The notes: generated by a model not told the origin, from the sequence alone. 64,000 bases of DNA from Mucilaginibacter tundrae (GCF_013408825.1 NZ_JACCBZ010000002.1:558001-622000), one strand, 5' to 3'. Positions 52,495-61,997 are shown, counted from the first letter of the stretch. Numbers and translations are program-made.

Positions 52495-52914
52495 CTACTT
52501 AAAAAATATCATCACAAACGTACCCGCCATAATCAACGTTGCAGCAATAATAGTTTTCGGCGTTAATGGTTCACCCAAAAATATAGCGGCCAAAACAATA
52601 GCTATGGCCACACTCAGTTTATCAACCGGCGCTACTTGCGATACTTCGCCTAATTGCAGCGCCTTAAAATAGCATATCCACGAAAAACCAGTGGCACAAC
52701 CCGACAGAATCAAAAATATCCAGTTAACTTTTGTTAAACTGCCAATACCGTTTTGCGACCCTTTATAAAACACTAACAGCCAAGCTAATATTAAAATAAT
52801 CACGGTACGTATACCCGTAGCAAGGTCAGTATCAACGCCCTTAATGCCTATTTTAGCAAAAATGGCTGTCAGCGCCGCAAATAGGGCCGACAGTAAAGCA
52901 TATATCCACCACAT
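52495..52914 (-). CDS. half-size EamA/DMT-family transporter
   Basis: 139 residues with five hydrophobic segments: WIYALLSALFAALTAIFAKI, GIRTVIILILAWLLVFYKG, WIFLILSGCATGFSWICYFK, a segment with PVDKLSVAIAIVLAAIF, and TIIAATLIMAGTFVMIFFK. This equals a single EamA repeat; most EamA permeases have two (about 300 residues). The P-V-D/E-K-x-S motif before segment four is intact. ATG 52914 is chosen because 30 upstream bases add MYSFKLNINF. It is divergent from the TolC gene. As a half-unit it must dimerise or pair with another subunit (inference). Confidence 0.85.
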   Translation of the reverse strand: MWWIYALLSALFAALTAIFAKIGIKGVDTDLATGIRTVIILILAWLLVFYKGSQNGIGSLTKVNWIFLILSGCATGFSWICYFKALQLGEVSQVAPVDKLSVAIAIVLAAIFLGEPLTPKTIIAATLIMAGTFVMIFFK

Positions 52915-53013
52915 AAAATTTATATTAAGTTTAAAGCTATACATTTAAACTACAGAATAAATACATATTTTAATTATAATTTTACTCACTAAAAACGCAT
53001 ATATTTATTGTTA

Positions 53014-54249
53014 ATGAAATGGTTTTTCAGCATTTTAATATGCCTATTCTCTTACTCAGTTTGCCAGGCGCAAACCTATTCGCTCGACCATTATTTGCAA
53101 TTGGCGCATACCAACAGTGCGCTGTTAAAAGATCTGCAAAATCAAATAGCGTCCAACCAGATAGATAGTTTACGCCTGCGCGCCGGTCTAAAGCCACAAG
53201 TAAATGTAAACAGCGGTGGCCTTTACGCGCCCATTGTAAACGGCTACGGCTATTCTGAAGCGATCACCAACGAGCACACGCTGAACGGTTTAATGCAGGT
53301 ACAAAAAACCATTTTAGGCAGGAACAACGTCAACACACAAGTTGAAACCCTAAATTTGCAAACGCTATCGTTAAACAACCAGTCCAAAATATCCGAGCAG
53401 GATCTGCGCAAAGCCATCACTACTCAATACATCACTGCCTATGGCGATCTGCAACAGTACAAATTCAGCCAGGATGTAGTAAAGTTGCTTAGTACTGAAG
53501 AAGGTTTATTGAAAAAGTTAACCCGCTCAAACGTATACCGCCAAAGCGATTATCTTACGTTCTTAGTCACCCTAAAACAGCAGGAATTAACCCTAACCCA
53601 GGCACGCCTACTTTATAAAAACGACTTTGCCACCCTTAACTATTTAGCCGGGGTTGCCGATACCAGCATCCGCGATTTGGATGAACCAGCACTACAACGC
53701 AATATTAAACCTGATGTAACAAGCAGTATCTATTTTCAGCAATATAAGCTTGATAGCTTAAAACTCATCAACAGCAAACAACTGATTGATTATGCTTATA
53801 AACCCAAACTAAATGTACAAGCCGACGGTGGTTACAACAGTGATTTTATGGGGCAAGCCTGGAAAAACTTTGGCCTTAGTGCGGGCTTTGGTTTGGTGAT
53901 ACCTATTTATGATGGCGGCCAGCGCAAGTTGCAATACCGTAAGCTATCCCTTCAGGAAGAAACCCGCCAAAACTACAAGGCCTTTTTTGATGTACAGTAC
54001 CGCCAGCAGGTAGCGCAGTTAAACCAGCAAATAACCGAGAACGAAACACTCATCGCGCAAATAAAAGATCAAACCAAATATACCGAGAGCTTAATTAAAG
54101 TAGATATGCAGCTAATGCAAACCGGCGATCTGCATATTTCCGACCTTGTGTTGGCGATAAACAATTATCTCACCATAAAAAATCTGATGACCCAAACCGT
54201 TATCAGCCGCCTGCAATTGATAAACCAGTTGAATTATTGGAATAAATAA
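53014..54249 (+). CDS. TolC-family outer-membrane efflux protein
   Basis: 411 residues. Seen: signal peptide FSILICLFSYSVCQAQ, first helix SLDHYLQLAHTNSALLKD with the TolC repeat start, GLKPQVNVNSGGLYAPI, helical hairpins in YITAYGDLQQYKFSQDVVKL and TYRQQ-type stretches, and a second repeat starting DYAYKPKLNVQADGGYNSDF with GLVIPIYDGGQRKLQYR. Outer-membrane exit duct of the tripartite pump encoded with the next two genes; stop to next ATG is 4 bases. A TTG six bases upstream is less likely than ATG 53014. Confidence 0.92.
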   Translation: MKWFFSILICLFSYSVCQAQTYSLDHYLQLAHTNSALLKDLQNQIASNQIDSLRLRAGLKPQVNVNSGGLYAPIVNGYGYSEAITNEHTLNGLMQVQKTILGRNNVNTQVETLNLQTLSLNNQSKISEQDLRKAITTQYITAYGDLQQYKFSQDVVKLLSTEEGLLKKLTRSNVYRQSDYLTFLVTLKQQELTLTQARLLYKNDFATLNYLAGVADTSIRDLDEPALQRNIKPDVTSSIYFQQYKLDSLKLINSKQLIDYAYKPKLNVQADGGYNSDFMGQAWKNFGLSAGFGLVIPIYDGGQRKLQYRKLSLQEETRQNYKAFFDVQYRQQVAQLNQQITENETLIAQIKDQTKYTESLIKVDMQLMQTGDLHISDLVLAINNYLTIKNLMTQTVISRLQLINQLNYWNK

Positions 54250-54253
54250 TAAG

Positions 54254-55204
54254 ATGAAGACATCCTACATTAAATACATAATTAAACAACCCGCTTTAAT
54301 GCTGATGATAGCACTTGGGTTACTATCATCTTGCGGAAGCAAAAAAGACGACAGTGGCGATGACGACAAAGCTGTAAATGCCCAGGTATCCGTAACGGTT
54401 ACCGGCGTTAGCGATAGCGATATGGTGGATTATACTACGCTGAATGCTTCATCAGCCTTTCAGCAAAAGAACTACGTAAAGTCAAACACCAACGGCTACA
54501 TCACCAAAGTAAATGCACAGTTGGGACAGTTTACAGATAAAGGACAAATCCTTTTCACGGTAAAAACCAAAGAATCTATGAGCATTGGCAACAGCGTAAA
54601 TGTTTTAGATACCACTTTCAAATTCTCGGGTGTAAACAAAATTAAAGCACCCATGCATGGCTACATTACCCAGCTAAACCACCAACTTGGCGATTATGTG
54701 CAGGATGGCGAACAATTAGCCGTTATTAGTGACCGCAGTAGTTTTGCATTCATCATGCAGTTACCCTACGAGATGCGGACAACGGTAAAACTAAACCAAG
54801 ATGTTCAACTAACGCTACCTGGTGGCGAAAAGGTAGATGGCAAAGTAACTTCATTTATGCCCGCTGTTGATACAGCATCACAAACACAGGGTGTCGTTAT
54901 CAAAATAAATACCGACAAGCAAATCCCTGAAAATTTGGTTGCCAAAGCAAGGATAGTGCGTACGCAGATACAAAATGCCACATCGTTACCAAAAGCTGCC
55001 GTTTTAAGTAACGATACCCAAACCGATTTTTGGGTAATGAAAATAATAAACCCAACAACAGCCGTTAAAGTCCCTGTAAAAACAGGCTTGGAAGTTGGTG
55101 ATCGTATCCAGATCATCTCTCCCAAATTCTCAAAGGATGACCGCATAGTAGTAACCGGGAATTACGGCTTAACAGATACCGCTAAAGTTAAAATTGTGCA
55201 ATAA
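54254..55204 (+). CDS. RND efflux periplasmic adaptor lipoprotein
   Basis: 316 residues. Seen: lipobox LLSSC-GSKKDDS; two lipoyl half-motifs NTNGYITKVNAQLGQFTDKG and APMHGYITQLNHQLGDYVQD, then beta-barrel and membrane-proximal parts (VQLTLPGGEKVDGKVTSFM, AVLSNDTQTDFWVM, LEVGDRIQIIS). The stretch between the half-motifs is only about 30 residues and shows no coiled coil, so the helical hairpin that normally contacts TolC is absent. Stop shares one base with the permease start (TAATG), so translation is coupled. Confidence 0.9.
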   Translation: MKTSYIKYIIKQPALMLMIALGLLSSCGSKKDDSGDDDKAVNAQVSVTVTGVSDSDMVDYTTLNASSAFQQKNYVKSNTNGYITKVNAQLGQFTDKGQILFTVKTKESMSIGNSVNVLDTTFKFSGVNKIKAPMHGYITQLNHQLGDYVQDGEQLAVISDRSSFAFIMQLPYEMRTTVKLNQDVQLTLPGGEKVDGKVTSFMPAVDTASQTQGVVIKINTDKQIPENLVAKARIVRTQIQNATSLPKAAVLSNDTQTDFWVMKIINPTTAVKVPVKTGLEVGDRIQIISPKFSKDDRIVVTGNYGLTDTAKVKIVQ

Positions 55205-58200
55205 TGGTACCTGTCAGAGATTACTTCATATCGCACAAAAAACCAATAGCGCTGGTTTTATTTCTTACGCTTTTGGGCGGGATGTATGCTTATTCAAAAT
55301 TGCAAACTTCCTTATTTCCTGATGTAACCTTTCCTAAAATAAAGATCATTGCCGATGAGGGCTTGCAGCCTGTAAACAAAATGATGCTAACGGTAACCAA
55401 ACCTTTGGAGAATGTAATTAAGCAAGTCCCCGATTTGCAAACCGTACGCAGCACAACCAGTCGCGGTAGTTGCGAAATATCTGCGTATATGAACTGGGGG
55501 GCAGATATTGATCTGAGCCAGCAACGTATCCAATCCAGCATCGACCAAATAAAAAATAATTTGCCGCCTGATGTAAATATTACTGTGGAAAAGATGAACC
55601 CATCTATCCTGCCGGTAAGTGGTTATACTTTGGAGAGCCATAACCGCTCTCCGATTGAGTTGCAGGAATTGGCTACTTACACCGTAAAACCATTCCTCTC
55701 ACAAGTTGATGGTGTATCTGAAATAAGGGTCATTGGCGGAAAGATCAAAGAATATTGGTTGATCCTTAATGCGCAAAAGATGAGTTCTTTGGGTATTACA
55801 CCTGATATGATCAGTGCCGCGCTGGCCCAAACAAACTTCGTAAAATCAGGCGGCTATCTGTCGGATTACAAACGGATGTATCTCACCATAACTGATGCTA
55901 CCATCGGCACAAAAGAAGAACTGGAAAACATGGTGATCAGCAATGATCGCAAACGGATTACACAGTTGAAAGATATAGCCGATGTTCAAATTAGTGAGGG
56001 GGTTGATTATACCAAAATTAATGCAAACGGCCATGCCGGGGTACTGGTAGCGGTAATAAAGCAGCCCAATGCTAATCTGATATCTGTTTCTGCCGACATG
56101 GATCAAAAGGTTGAGGATCTTAAAAAGATATTACCGCCTGATGTTACCATTAAACCCTATTACGTACAAGCCGATTTTGTAAACGATGCTGTTAAAAGCG
56201 TAAGCGATAGTTTATGGGTTGGATTACTTCTGGCCATTATAGTAGCGGTCATTTTCCTGCGCTCGGCCAAAGCAAGTTTTACTATTTTAATTACTATACC
56301 GGTTACGCTAGCACTTACTTTAATAGTATTATATGCTTCCGGATATACCTTTAACATCATGACATTGGGTGCGCTTGCTGCGTCCATCGGTTTAATAATT
56401 GATGATGCCATTGTAGTTGTGGAGCAGATCCACCGCATGCACGAAGAATACCCGGATGAGCTTACCCGCAACTTATTAAAAAAAGCTATCGATTATCTTT
56501 TCCCGGCGATGGTTGGTTCATCAATAAGCACTATCGTAATATTTATACCTTTCCTGTTCATGACGGGTGTTGCAGGTGCTTACTTCAGCGTTCTTACCAA
56601 TACCATGATCATTACACTGGTATGTTCGTTTTTTGTTACCTGGATAGGGCTGCCCGTTATTTATTTGTTGCTCACAAGGCACAAACCATCAGATGTATTT
56701 AAAGAGAAAAAACACAAAGCCGAACATGTAAAAAATCAGAAATGGGTATCGTACTTCATACTTCGCCCATGGCTTGCATTACTTATTATTGCCGGTTTAG
56801 TGTTGATTCTAGTGCTTGTACCGTCATTATTAAAAACAGGTTTTTTGCCTGATATGGACGAAGGCAGTATCGTGTTAGATTATAATTCCCCACCGGGAAC
56901 TTCGTTAGAAGAAACAGATCGCATTTTACGTGAGGTAGAAAAAATCATTATAAAAGAACCTGATGTAGAGGCCTACTCGCGCCGCACCGGTACACAAATG
57001 GGTTTTTTTATTACAGAACCCAATACCGGTGATTACCTCATCCAACTTAAAAAGAATCACAAGCAAACTACCGAAGAAGTGATCAGCGATCTCCGCGCCA
57101 GGATCGCCTCCACTCAACCCGAGTTAACCATCGATTTTGGCCAGGTTATCACCGACATGCTTGGTGATCTGATGGAATCGGCACAGCCTATTGAAATAAA
57201 GGTTTATGGTGATGATAATCAAAAACTGCAACAGCTATCCAAACAAATAGCCGCCGCCGTAAGCACCGTAAAAGGAACCGCGGATGTATTCGATGGTATA
57301 GTTATCGCAGGCCCATCTATTTCTATAATTCCTAATTTTAATCAACTGGCGCAGTATAATATCAGTCCGCTAGAGCTGCAATCGCAAACTCAAGTGGCAT
57401 TGGAAGGTAATGTAGTTGGCAGTATGATCGAAAAGCAAATGTTATCGCCAATTCGTATGGTTTACCCCGGCAGCCGGTCATTAAGCATAAACGATGTTAA
57501 GAATATGAACATCTTTTTAGGTAAAGGCCAGCTAATACCTATTAGCCAGGTAGCCACCGTTTCTATTGACTCCGGCAGCGCCGAGATCAACCGCGAAAAC
57601 CTGCAATCCATGGGAATAATAACTGCTCGTATGGAAAACACTGATTTGGGTACAGTAATGAAAGGGATAAAAAGCAGCATCGCCCAAAAAGTTGTGTTAC
57701 CCGAAGGTTACCACATAGAATATGGCGGCGATTATGCGCAACAGCAGCAAACATTTAAGGAGCTTTTATACATACTAATAACCGCTTGCTTACTGGTCTT
57801 CGCGGTAATATTATTCCTGTTTAAGCAATTCCGGATAGCCTTTTTGATATTAATTATATCCGTATTAGGTGCAGCCGGGGGATTACTTGCCTTATTTATT
57901 ACCAACACGCCATTAAATGTTGGCAGCTATACAGGCCTGATTATGATTGTGGGTATAATAGGCGAAAACTCGATTTTCACATTCTTACAATTCAAGCAAA
58001 GCGCTTTGGAAAGCACGGTTGACGAAGCCATTATCTACTCCATATCAACCCGTTTAAGGCCAAAGTTAATGACTGCTTTGGGTGCAATTATAGCTTTAAT
58101 GCCACTTGCTTTGGGCATAGGTGCGGGCGCACAATTGCATCAACCGCTGGCTATAGCGGTTATTGGTGGTTTTTTGGCAGCATTGCCGTTACTATTAATT

Positions 58201-58278
58201 GTGTTACCGAGTATGATACGCATTTTGTACCGAAACGGATTCGTCAGTCCTGATAACGCAACTATGCAAAACCCATAA
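55204..58278 (+). CDS. RND-superfamily efflux permease (AcrB/CusA type)
   Basis: 1024 residues, proton-driven export through the inner membrane. Seen: first membrane segment PIALVLFLTLLGGMYAYSKL; porter domain FPDVTFPKIKI, DGVSEIRVIG; conserved segment IGLIIDDAIVVVEQIHRMHE with the DD pair used in proton relay; LPDMDEGSIVLDYNSPPGTS, as in CusA-like and HAE1 pumps; and a second half ending in ALGAIIALMPLALGIGAGAQ and a C-terminal membrane segment. About 12 segments. Methionine clusters of CusA are not evident, so a hydrophobic/amphiphilic export role is more likely than copper (inference). Confidence 0.94.
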   Translation: MVPVRDYFISHKKPIALVLFLTLLGGMYAYSKLQTSLFPDVTFPKIKIIADEGLQPVNKMMLTVTKPLENVIKQVPDLQTVRSTTSRGSCEISAYMNWGADIDLSQQRIQSSIDQIKNNLPPDVNITVEKMNPSILPVSGYTLESHNRSPIELQELATYTVKPFLSQVDGVSEIRVIGGKIKEYWLILNAQKMSSLGITPDMISAALAQTNFVKSGGYLSDYKRMYLTITDATIGTKEELENMVISNDRKRITQLKDIADVQISEGVDYTKINANGHAGVLVAVIKQPNANLISVSADMDQKVEDLKKILPPDVTIKPYYVQADFVNDAVKSVSDSLWVGLLLAIIVAVIFLRSAKASFTILITIPVTLALTLIVLYASGYTFNIMTLGALAASIGLIIDDAIVVVEQIHRMHEEYPDELTRNLLKKAIDYLFPAMVGSSISTIVIFIPFLFMTGVAGAYFSVLTNTMIITLVCSFFVTWIGLPVIYLLLTRHKPSDVFKEKKHKAEHVKNQKWVSYFILRPWLALLIIAGLVLILVLVPSLLKTGFLPDMDEGSIVLDYNSPPGTSLEETDRILREVEKIIIKEPDVEAYSRRTGTQMGFFITEPNTGDYLIQLKKNHKQTTEEVISDLRARIASTQPELTIDFGQVITDMLGDLMESAQPIEIKVYGDDNQKLQQLSKQIAAAVSTVKGTADVFDGIVIAGPSISIIPNFNQLAQYNISPLELQSQTQVALEGNVVGSMIEKQMLSPIRMVYPGSRSLSINDVKNMNIFLGKGQLIPISQVATVSIDSGSAEINRENLQSMGIITARMENTDLGTVMKGIKSSIAQKVVLPEGYHIEYGGDYAQQQQTFKELLYILITACLLVFAVILFLFKQFRIAFLILIISVLGAAGGLLALFITNTPLNVGSYTGLIMIVGIIGENSIFTFLQFKQSALESTVDEAIIYSISTRLRPKLMTALGAIIALMPLALGIGAGAQLHQPLAIAVIGGFLAALPLLLIVLPSMIRILYRNGFVSPDNATMQNP

Positions 58279-58341
58279 ACTACAAATTCTCTTCAGAATT
58301 AAATCTGACATTTATAACTTATAAAATTGCACCTAATATTT

Positions 58342-59337
58342 ATGAAAAAAATATTTTTAATACCTTTTTTTGCAATGGGCTTAATGCCATTAGCATCCCG
58401 CGCGCAAACCTATACTTATGAAAAATCCATTGCCTTACCTGGCGATGCCGGCTGGGATTACCTGTCGATTGATAAGGTAAACGACCGTTTGTATGTATCG
58501 CATGGTAATGCTGTAAACGTTGTAAATCTAAAAACCGAGCAACCCGTAGGCGTTATTGGTGATTTGAAAGGCATCCATGGCATAGCTATTGATAATAAAG
58601 CCAATCGTGGGTTTATTAGTGACGGGAAGGCAAATGCTATCGTCGTATTCGACCTTAAAACACTGGCAACCATTGCAACCGTACCAATTGATGGTAAAGA
58701 TCCCGATTGCATTATTTACGAACCTTACACCGACCGTGTTTATAGTTTTAATGGCGATAGCAACAGCTCATCCGTTGTTGATCCTAATACATTGAAACAA
58801 GTAGGTACAGTTGAACTGGGCGGCGGACCTGAATTCGCGGTATCTGACGGTAAAGGAAATATCTATAATAACCTCGAAGACAAAAACAGTTTAGATGTTA
58901 TTAACGTAAAAAGCCTAAAAGTAAGTGCTAACTACCCATTGGCGCCGGGTGGCGGCCCTACAGGTATTGCAATGGATATTAAAAACGGTCGCACATTCAG
59001 CGGTTGCCGTGCGAATAAAGGGATGAGTGTAACAGATATAAAAACCGGCAAAGTGATAGCAACCCTCCCTATTGGAGCTGGTGTTGATGCCGTTGCTTTC
59101 GACCCTGAAACTAAGCTAATATTTTGCTCCTGCGGTGATGGTACAGTTACCATAATTAAAGAAGAAAATGCAGACAGTTATACTGTTGTGCAATCCCTTA
59201 AAACACAAAACCGCGCCCGTACAATGGCGTTAGATACAAAAACACATAAAATTTATTTGAGTGTTGCCGAAACTGAACCGAACAGCCGTAAAGCTTTGCC
59301 AGGCACTTTCAAAGTATTGGTATATGAGATGAAATAA
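58342..59337 (+). CDS. YncE-like secreted beta-propeller protein
   Basis: 331 residues. Seen: signal peptide IFLIPFFAMGLMPLASRAQ; repeated blades with GDAGWDYLSIDKVNDRLYVS, GIHGIAIDNKANRGFISDG, DPDCIIYEPYTDRVYSFNGD, GPTGIAMDIKNGRTFSGC and AVAFDPETKLIFCSCGDG; and a closing RARTMALDTKTHKIYLSVAE. This is the NHL/YncE seven-blade pattern. No catalytic residues; a binding or signalling role in the periplasm is inferred. It starts 63 bases after the RND gene and might be part of that transcript. The upstream TTG (58327) is unlikely. Confidence 0.87.
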   Translation: MKKIFLIPFFAMGLMPLASRAQTYTYEKSIALPGDAGWDYLSIDKVNDRLYVSHGNAVNVVNLKTEQPVGVIGDLKGIHGIAIDNKANRGFISDGKANAIVVFDLKTLATIATVPIDGKDPDCIIYEPYTDRVYSFNGDSNSSSVVDPNTLKQVGTVELGGGPEFAVSDGKGNIYNNLEDKNSLDVINVKSLKVSANYPLAPGGGPTGIAMDIKNGRTFSGCRANKGMSVTDIKTGKVIATLPIGAGVDAVAFDPETKLIFCSCGDGTVTIIKEENADSYTVVQSLKTQNRARTMALDTKTHKIYLSVAETEPNSRKALPGTFKVLVYEMK

Positions 59338-59467
59338 TATTTAGGTTTCATTAAATTATTCCAACTATTATATTTATTATTGAAACTAAACGTTAATATA
59401 AAAAGTAACAACCAAAAAACAACCCTCCCCTGTCACGGTTTTCTATATAAAAACCATTTAAAATTAT

Positions 59468-60475
59468 ATGATTAATAAGACCGATTTCGTTTACTCAGAG
59501 GCTTCAGAACCGCACCGTATTCGTACTAAAAAGATTTTAAAACAGTTTCCACAAATGAGAAACCTGATAGGCAAAAACCCTGCGACTATCTTTGCCATTA
59601 TAGGCTTAGTGGCTTTACAGGTTGTTTTGGCCTGGGTTCTGCGCGACCAATCATGGTGGTGGGTTTTCGGAGCGGCATACGTTATCGGCGCTTTTGCTGA
59701 TCATGCGTTATTTGTAATGATACACGAATGCGCGCACCAGTTGTTATTTAAAGGCCGTTCAGCTAACCGCTGGGCTGGTATATTTGCAAATTTGCCTCAG
59801 ATTTTCCCAAGTTCTATATCGTTTGAACGTTACCACATTAAACACCACTCTTTTCAGGGCGTGCATGAGCTTGATGCTGATTTACCAAACCGTTGGGAAG
59901 CAAAATTGATCAACAATTCATTCTTCGGTAAAGCCATTTGGTTATTATTTTATCCGGTTTTCCAGGTATTTCGCTTATCAAGATTGCGTGAACTGCAAAC
60001 ATTTGACTGGTGGGTAGTAGCAAATCTTTTAGTACAGGTAGTATTTACCACCGCCATATATTATTTTATGGGCTGGCATGCACTTGCATTTTTATTGCTT
60101 AGCTTTTCTTTTTCAGTTGGTTTACACCCGCTGGGCGCACGTTGGGTACAGGAGCATTACCTCACACACAGTGTTGAACAAGAAACTTACAGCTATTACG
60201 GTAATTTTAATGCCGTTGCATTCAACGTAGGTTTCCATAACGAACACCATGATTTTCCTTCTATCCCATGGAACAAACTTCCGCAGATAAAGAAGACAGC
60301 ACCCGAGTATTACGATACTTTATATTACCATACTTCATGGACAAAATTGTTTTTCCGTTTTCTGTTTGATCGGGAAATATCGCTATTCAACAGGATACTA
60401 CGTAAAGAACGTGGTAAAGTAGCCCTAACCGACGTTTCGAAACCAGACGTTGAAATGGAGCCAGCAACGCTTTAA
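59468..60475 (+). CDS. dihydroceramide Delta4-desaturase (DEGS/DES1)-like fatty-acid desaturase
   Basis: 335 residues. Seen: an N-terminal lead FVYSEASEPHRIRTKKILKQ that lines up with the DES1 start (W-V-Y-T-D-x-P-H-x-x-R-R-x-I-L); histidine boxes HECAH (86-90), HIKHH (123-127) and NVGFHNEHHDFPSIPW (HNEHH 257-261); membrane segments at about 40-60, 65-85, 165-200 and 190-210; and GLHPLGARWVQEHY plus ETYSYYGNFN before the third box. These match human DEGS1 closely by memory (HPISGHFIAEHY, ETYSYYGPLN, NVGYHNEHHDFPNIP). Known DES1 inserts the 4,5-trans double bond into dihydroceramide. Substrate is inferred. Confidence 0.9.
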   Translation: MINKTDFVYSEASEPHRIRTKKILKQFPQMRNLIGKNPATIFAIIGLVALQVVLAWVLRDQSWWWVFGAAYVIGAFADHALFVMIHECAHQLLFKGRSANRWAGIFANLPQIFPSSISFERYHIKHHSFQGVHELDADLPNRWEAKLINNSFFGKAIWLLFYPVFQVFRLSRLRELQTFDWWVVANLLVQVVFTTAIYYFMGWHALAFLLLSFSFSVGLHPLGARWVQEHYLTHSVEQETYSYYGNFNAVAFNVGFHNEHHDFPSIPWNKLPQIKKTAPEYYDTLYYHTSWTKLFFRFLFDREISLFNRILRKERGKVALTDVSKPDVEMEPATL

Positions 60476-60525
60476 ATTCAGCTCTTTTTCTTGCGGGATA
60501 TTATCCTGTTAATAAAGACCAATAT

Positions 60526-60568
60526 CAATTATCCGGCATCTGTGATAAACACTTTTGCCGGATAATTG
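60526..60568 (+). terminator. 13-base perfect inverted repeat after the desaturase, possible terminator or regulatory hairpin
   Basis: CAATTATCCGGCA (60526-60538) and TGCCGGATAATTG (60556-60568) pair perfectly around 17 bases. The downstream tract CTTTATAG is only weakly T-rich, so termination is uncertain. Confidence 0.5.
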
Positions 60569-60629
60569 CTTTATAGTCCATTGGTTATCCCCACTAAGCA
60601 AAACTTTTGTCTCCTTTTGGTATTTTTAC

Positions 60630-61547
60630 ATGATAATGAGTAACCAAACTAAGCTTAAAATATTAATTCCCATACTCGTGGTCGCGTTTTTTTGCGCACA
60701 CGCATGGCATAAGCATGAGCAACGGGAAAGTGACATAACCGGTTCATTGCAAGGCAGAGAACTCGACGAAATATCGGGGATTGCCGCATCGGGTATTATT
60801 AACGATCTTTATTATATAGAAAACGACAGCGGCGATACTAGCCGCTTTTTTAGCATTGATCCCACCGGTAAAAATCACGCCACCATCTATTTCAAGGGCG
60901 ATCCAAAAGAAGAATTTGGCGTAAATGATTGTGAAGACATTGCTGTAGGTCCCGGGCCTATTGCAGGCAAAAGTTATTTATATGACGGTGATATTGGCGA
61001 CAATTATTCCCAGCATCCATATATTACAGTTTACAGGATGGAAGAACAAAAGGCATGGGCGGATACCGGCATTAAACACGCGGTTGCCGTACCTATACAT
61101 CTAAAATATCCCGATGGACCGAAAGATGCAGAAACTTTAATGATTGACCCGATTGAGAAGCTGATCTACATTGTTTCTAAACGCCTGGATTCTGTTGGCA
61201 TTTATGCAACGCCATTAATTTATAAACCAAACGACACGGTTATTTTATCCCTGCATGGCAAATTATCCTTTAAAGGTATCAAACCATTTAAATGGATAAC
61301 AGCCGGTGATATTTCCAAAGACGGCACGCAAATTCTCCTTAAAAGCTATGATAAGGTTTACTACTGGCAACGCCCGTTAAACGAACCTGTTTGGAAGGTA
61401 ATGCTTACTCAAAAACCACGGGAATTACCTTACACAATGGAAAAGCAAGGTGAAGCAATAGGCTTTACACCTGATGGTAAAGGTTATTATACCACCAGCG
61501 AGGGTGTTTACTCGCCGATCTATTATTATAAAATCCCGGGGAAATAA
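60630..61547 (+). CDS. secreted or membrane-anchored beta-propeller-like protein, unknown function
   Basis: About 305 residues from ATG 60630 (MIMSNQTK); 60636 is also possible. An open stretch upstream to 60555 crosses the hairpin and is not used. Seen: one hydrophobic segment KLKILIPILVVAFFCAHAW, then blades with LDEISGIAASGIINDLYYIE, DSGDTSRFFSIDPTG, GVNDCEDIAVGPGP, SYLYDGDIGDNYSQHPYITV and KDAETLMIDPIEKLIYIVSK. The pattern is of a SdiA-regulated/YncE-like propeller. The function is unknown; the His/Lys-rich stretch after the anchor (HAWHKHEQRES) is notable. Confidence 0.75.
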   Translation: MIMSNQTKLKILIPILVVAFFCAHAWHKHEQRESDITGSLQGRELDEISGIAASGIINDLYYIENDSGDTSRFFSIDPTGKNHATIYFKGDPKEEFGVNDCEDIAVGPGPIAGKSYLYDGDIGDNYSQHPYITVYRMEEQKAWADTGIKHAVAVPIHLKYPDGPKDAETLMIDPIEKLIYIVSKRLDSVGIYATPLIYKPNDTVILSLHGKLSFKGIKPFKWITAGDISKDGTQILLKSYDKVYYWQRPLNEPVWKVMLTQKPRELPYTMEKQGEAIGFTPDGKGYYTTSEGVYSPIYYYKIPGK

Positions 61548-61646
61548 AAACTTAACCTTCATTGCCAATAACTTATGAAAATTTAACAGCCAGTTAATTT
61601 TCAAGTTTTATTGTGTTCCTAACTTTATATCGATAAAAAAAACACC

Positions 61647-61997
61647 ATGAAAAAACTGTTTTTATTATCGATTTTGTTGTGCTTTGTGGCGGCAGGCCTT
61701 GCAGCAACAACAGCCCTGAACGGCCAATGGATCGGCACCTTAAAAACCGGCGATGGCAATGAATATCCGCTTCAATATAATTTCAAGGTGGATGGTGATA
61801 AACTCACCGGTACAGTACGCGGTCCGCATGGCGATCTGCCTATCAATGATGGTCAGATACACGGCTCGGTTTTTAGCTTTGATGTTTCTTTAGATAAAAT
61901 GTTGCTGATCCACACTGGTAAGATCTATCCAGATTCTATCGGGCTGGATATAGAATGCGATGAAACTAAAGCGCATACTGTTTTAAAGCGAAATTAG
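61647..61997 (+). CDS. small secreted protein, unknown function
   Basis: 116 residues. Signal peptide KLFLLSILLCFVAAGLAA, then a beta-rich body LNGQWIGTLKTGDGNEYPLQ, YNFKVDGDKLTGTVRGPHGD and LPINDGQIHGSVFSFDVSLD. The form G-x-W-x-G followed by V-D-G-D-x-L-T-G-T-V is that of small beta-barrel proteins often found fused to glycoside hydrolases in this phylum; here it is free-standing. Periplasmic location is inferred. Confidence 0.75.
   Translation: MKKLFLLSILLCFVAAGLAATTALNGQWIGTLKTGDGNEYPLQYNFKVDGDKLTGTVRGPHGDLPINDGQIHGSVFSFDVSLDKMLLIHTGKIYPDSIGLDIECDETKAHTVLKRN

Noticed and set aside
60555..60629. Earlier start for the 60630 propeller-like protein
   Set aside because: The extension begins inside a perfect hairpin and would bury the membrane anchor behind about 25 unlikely residues.
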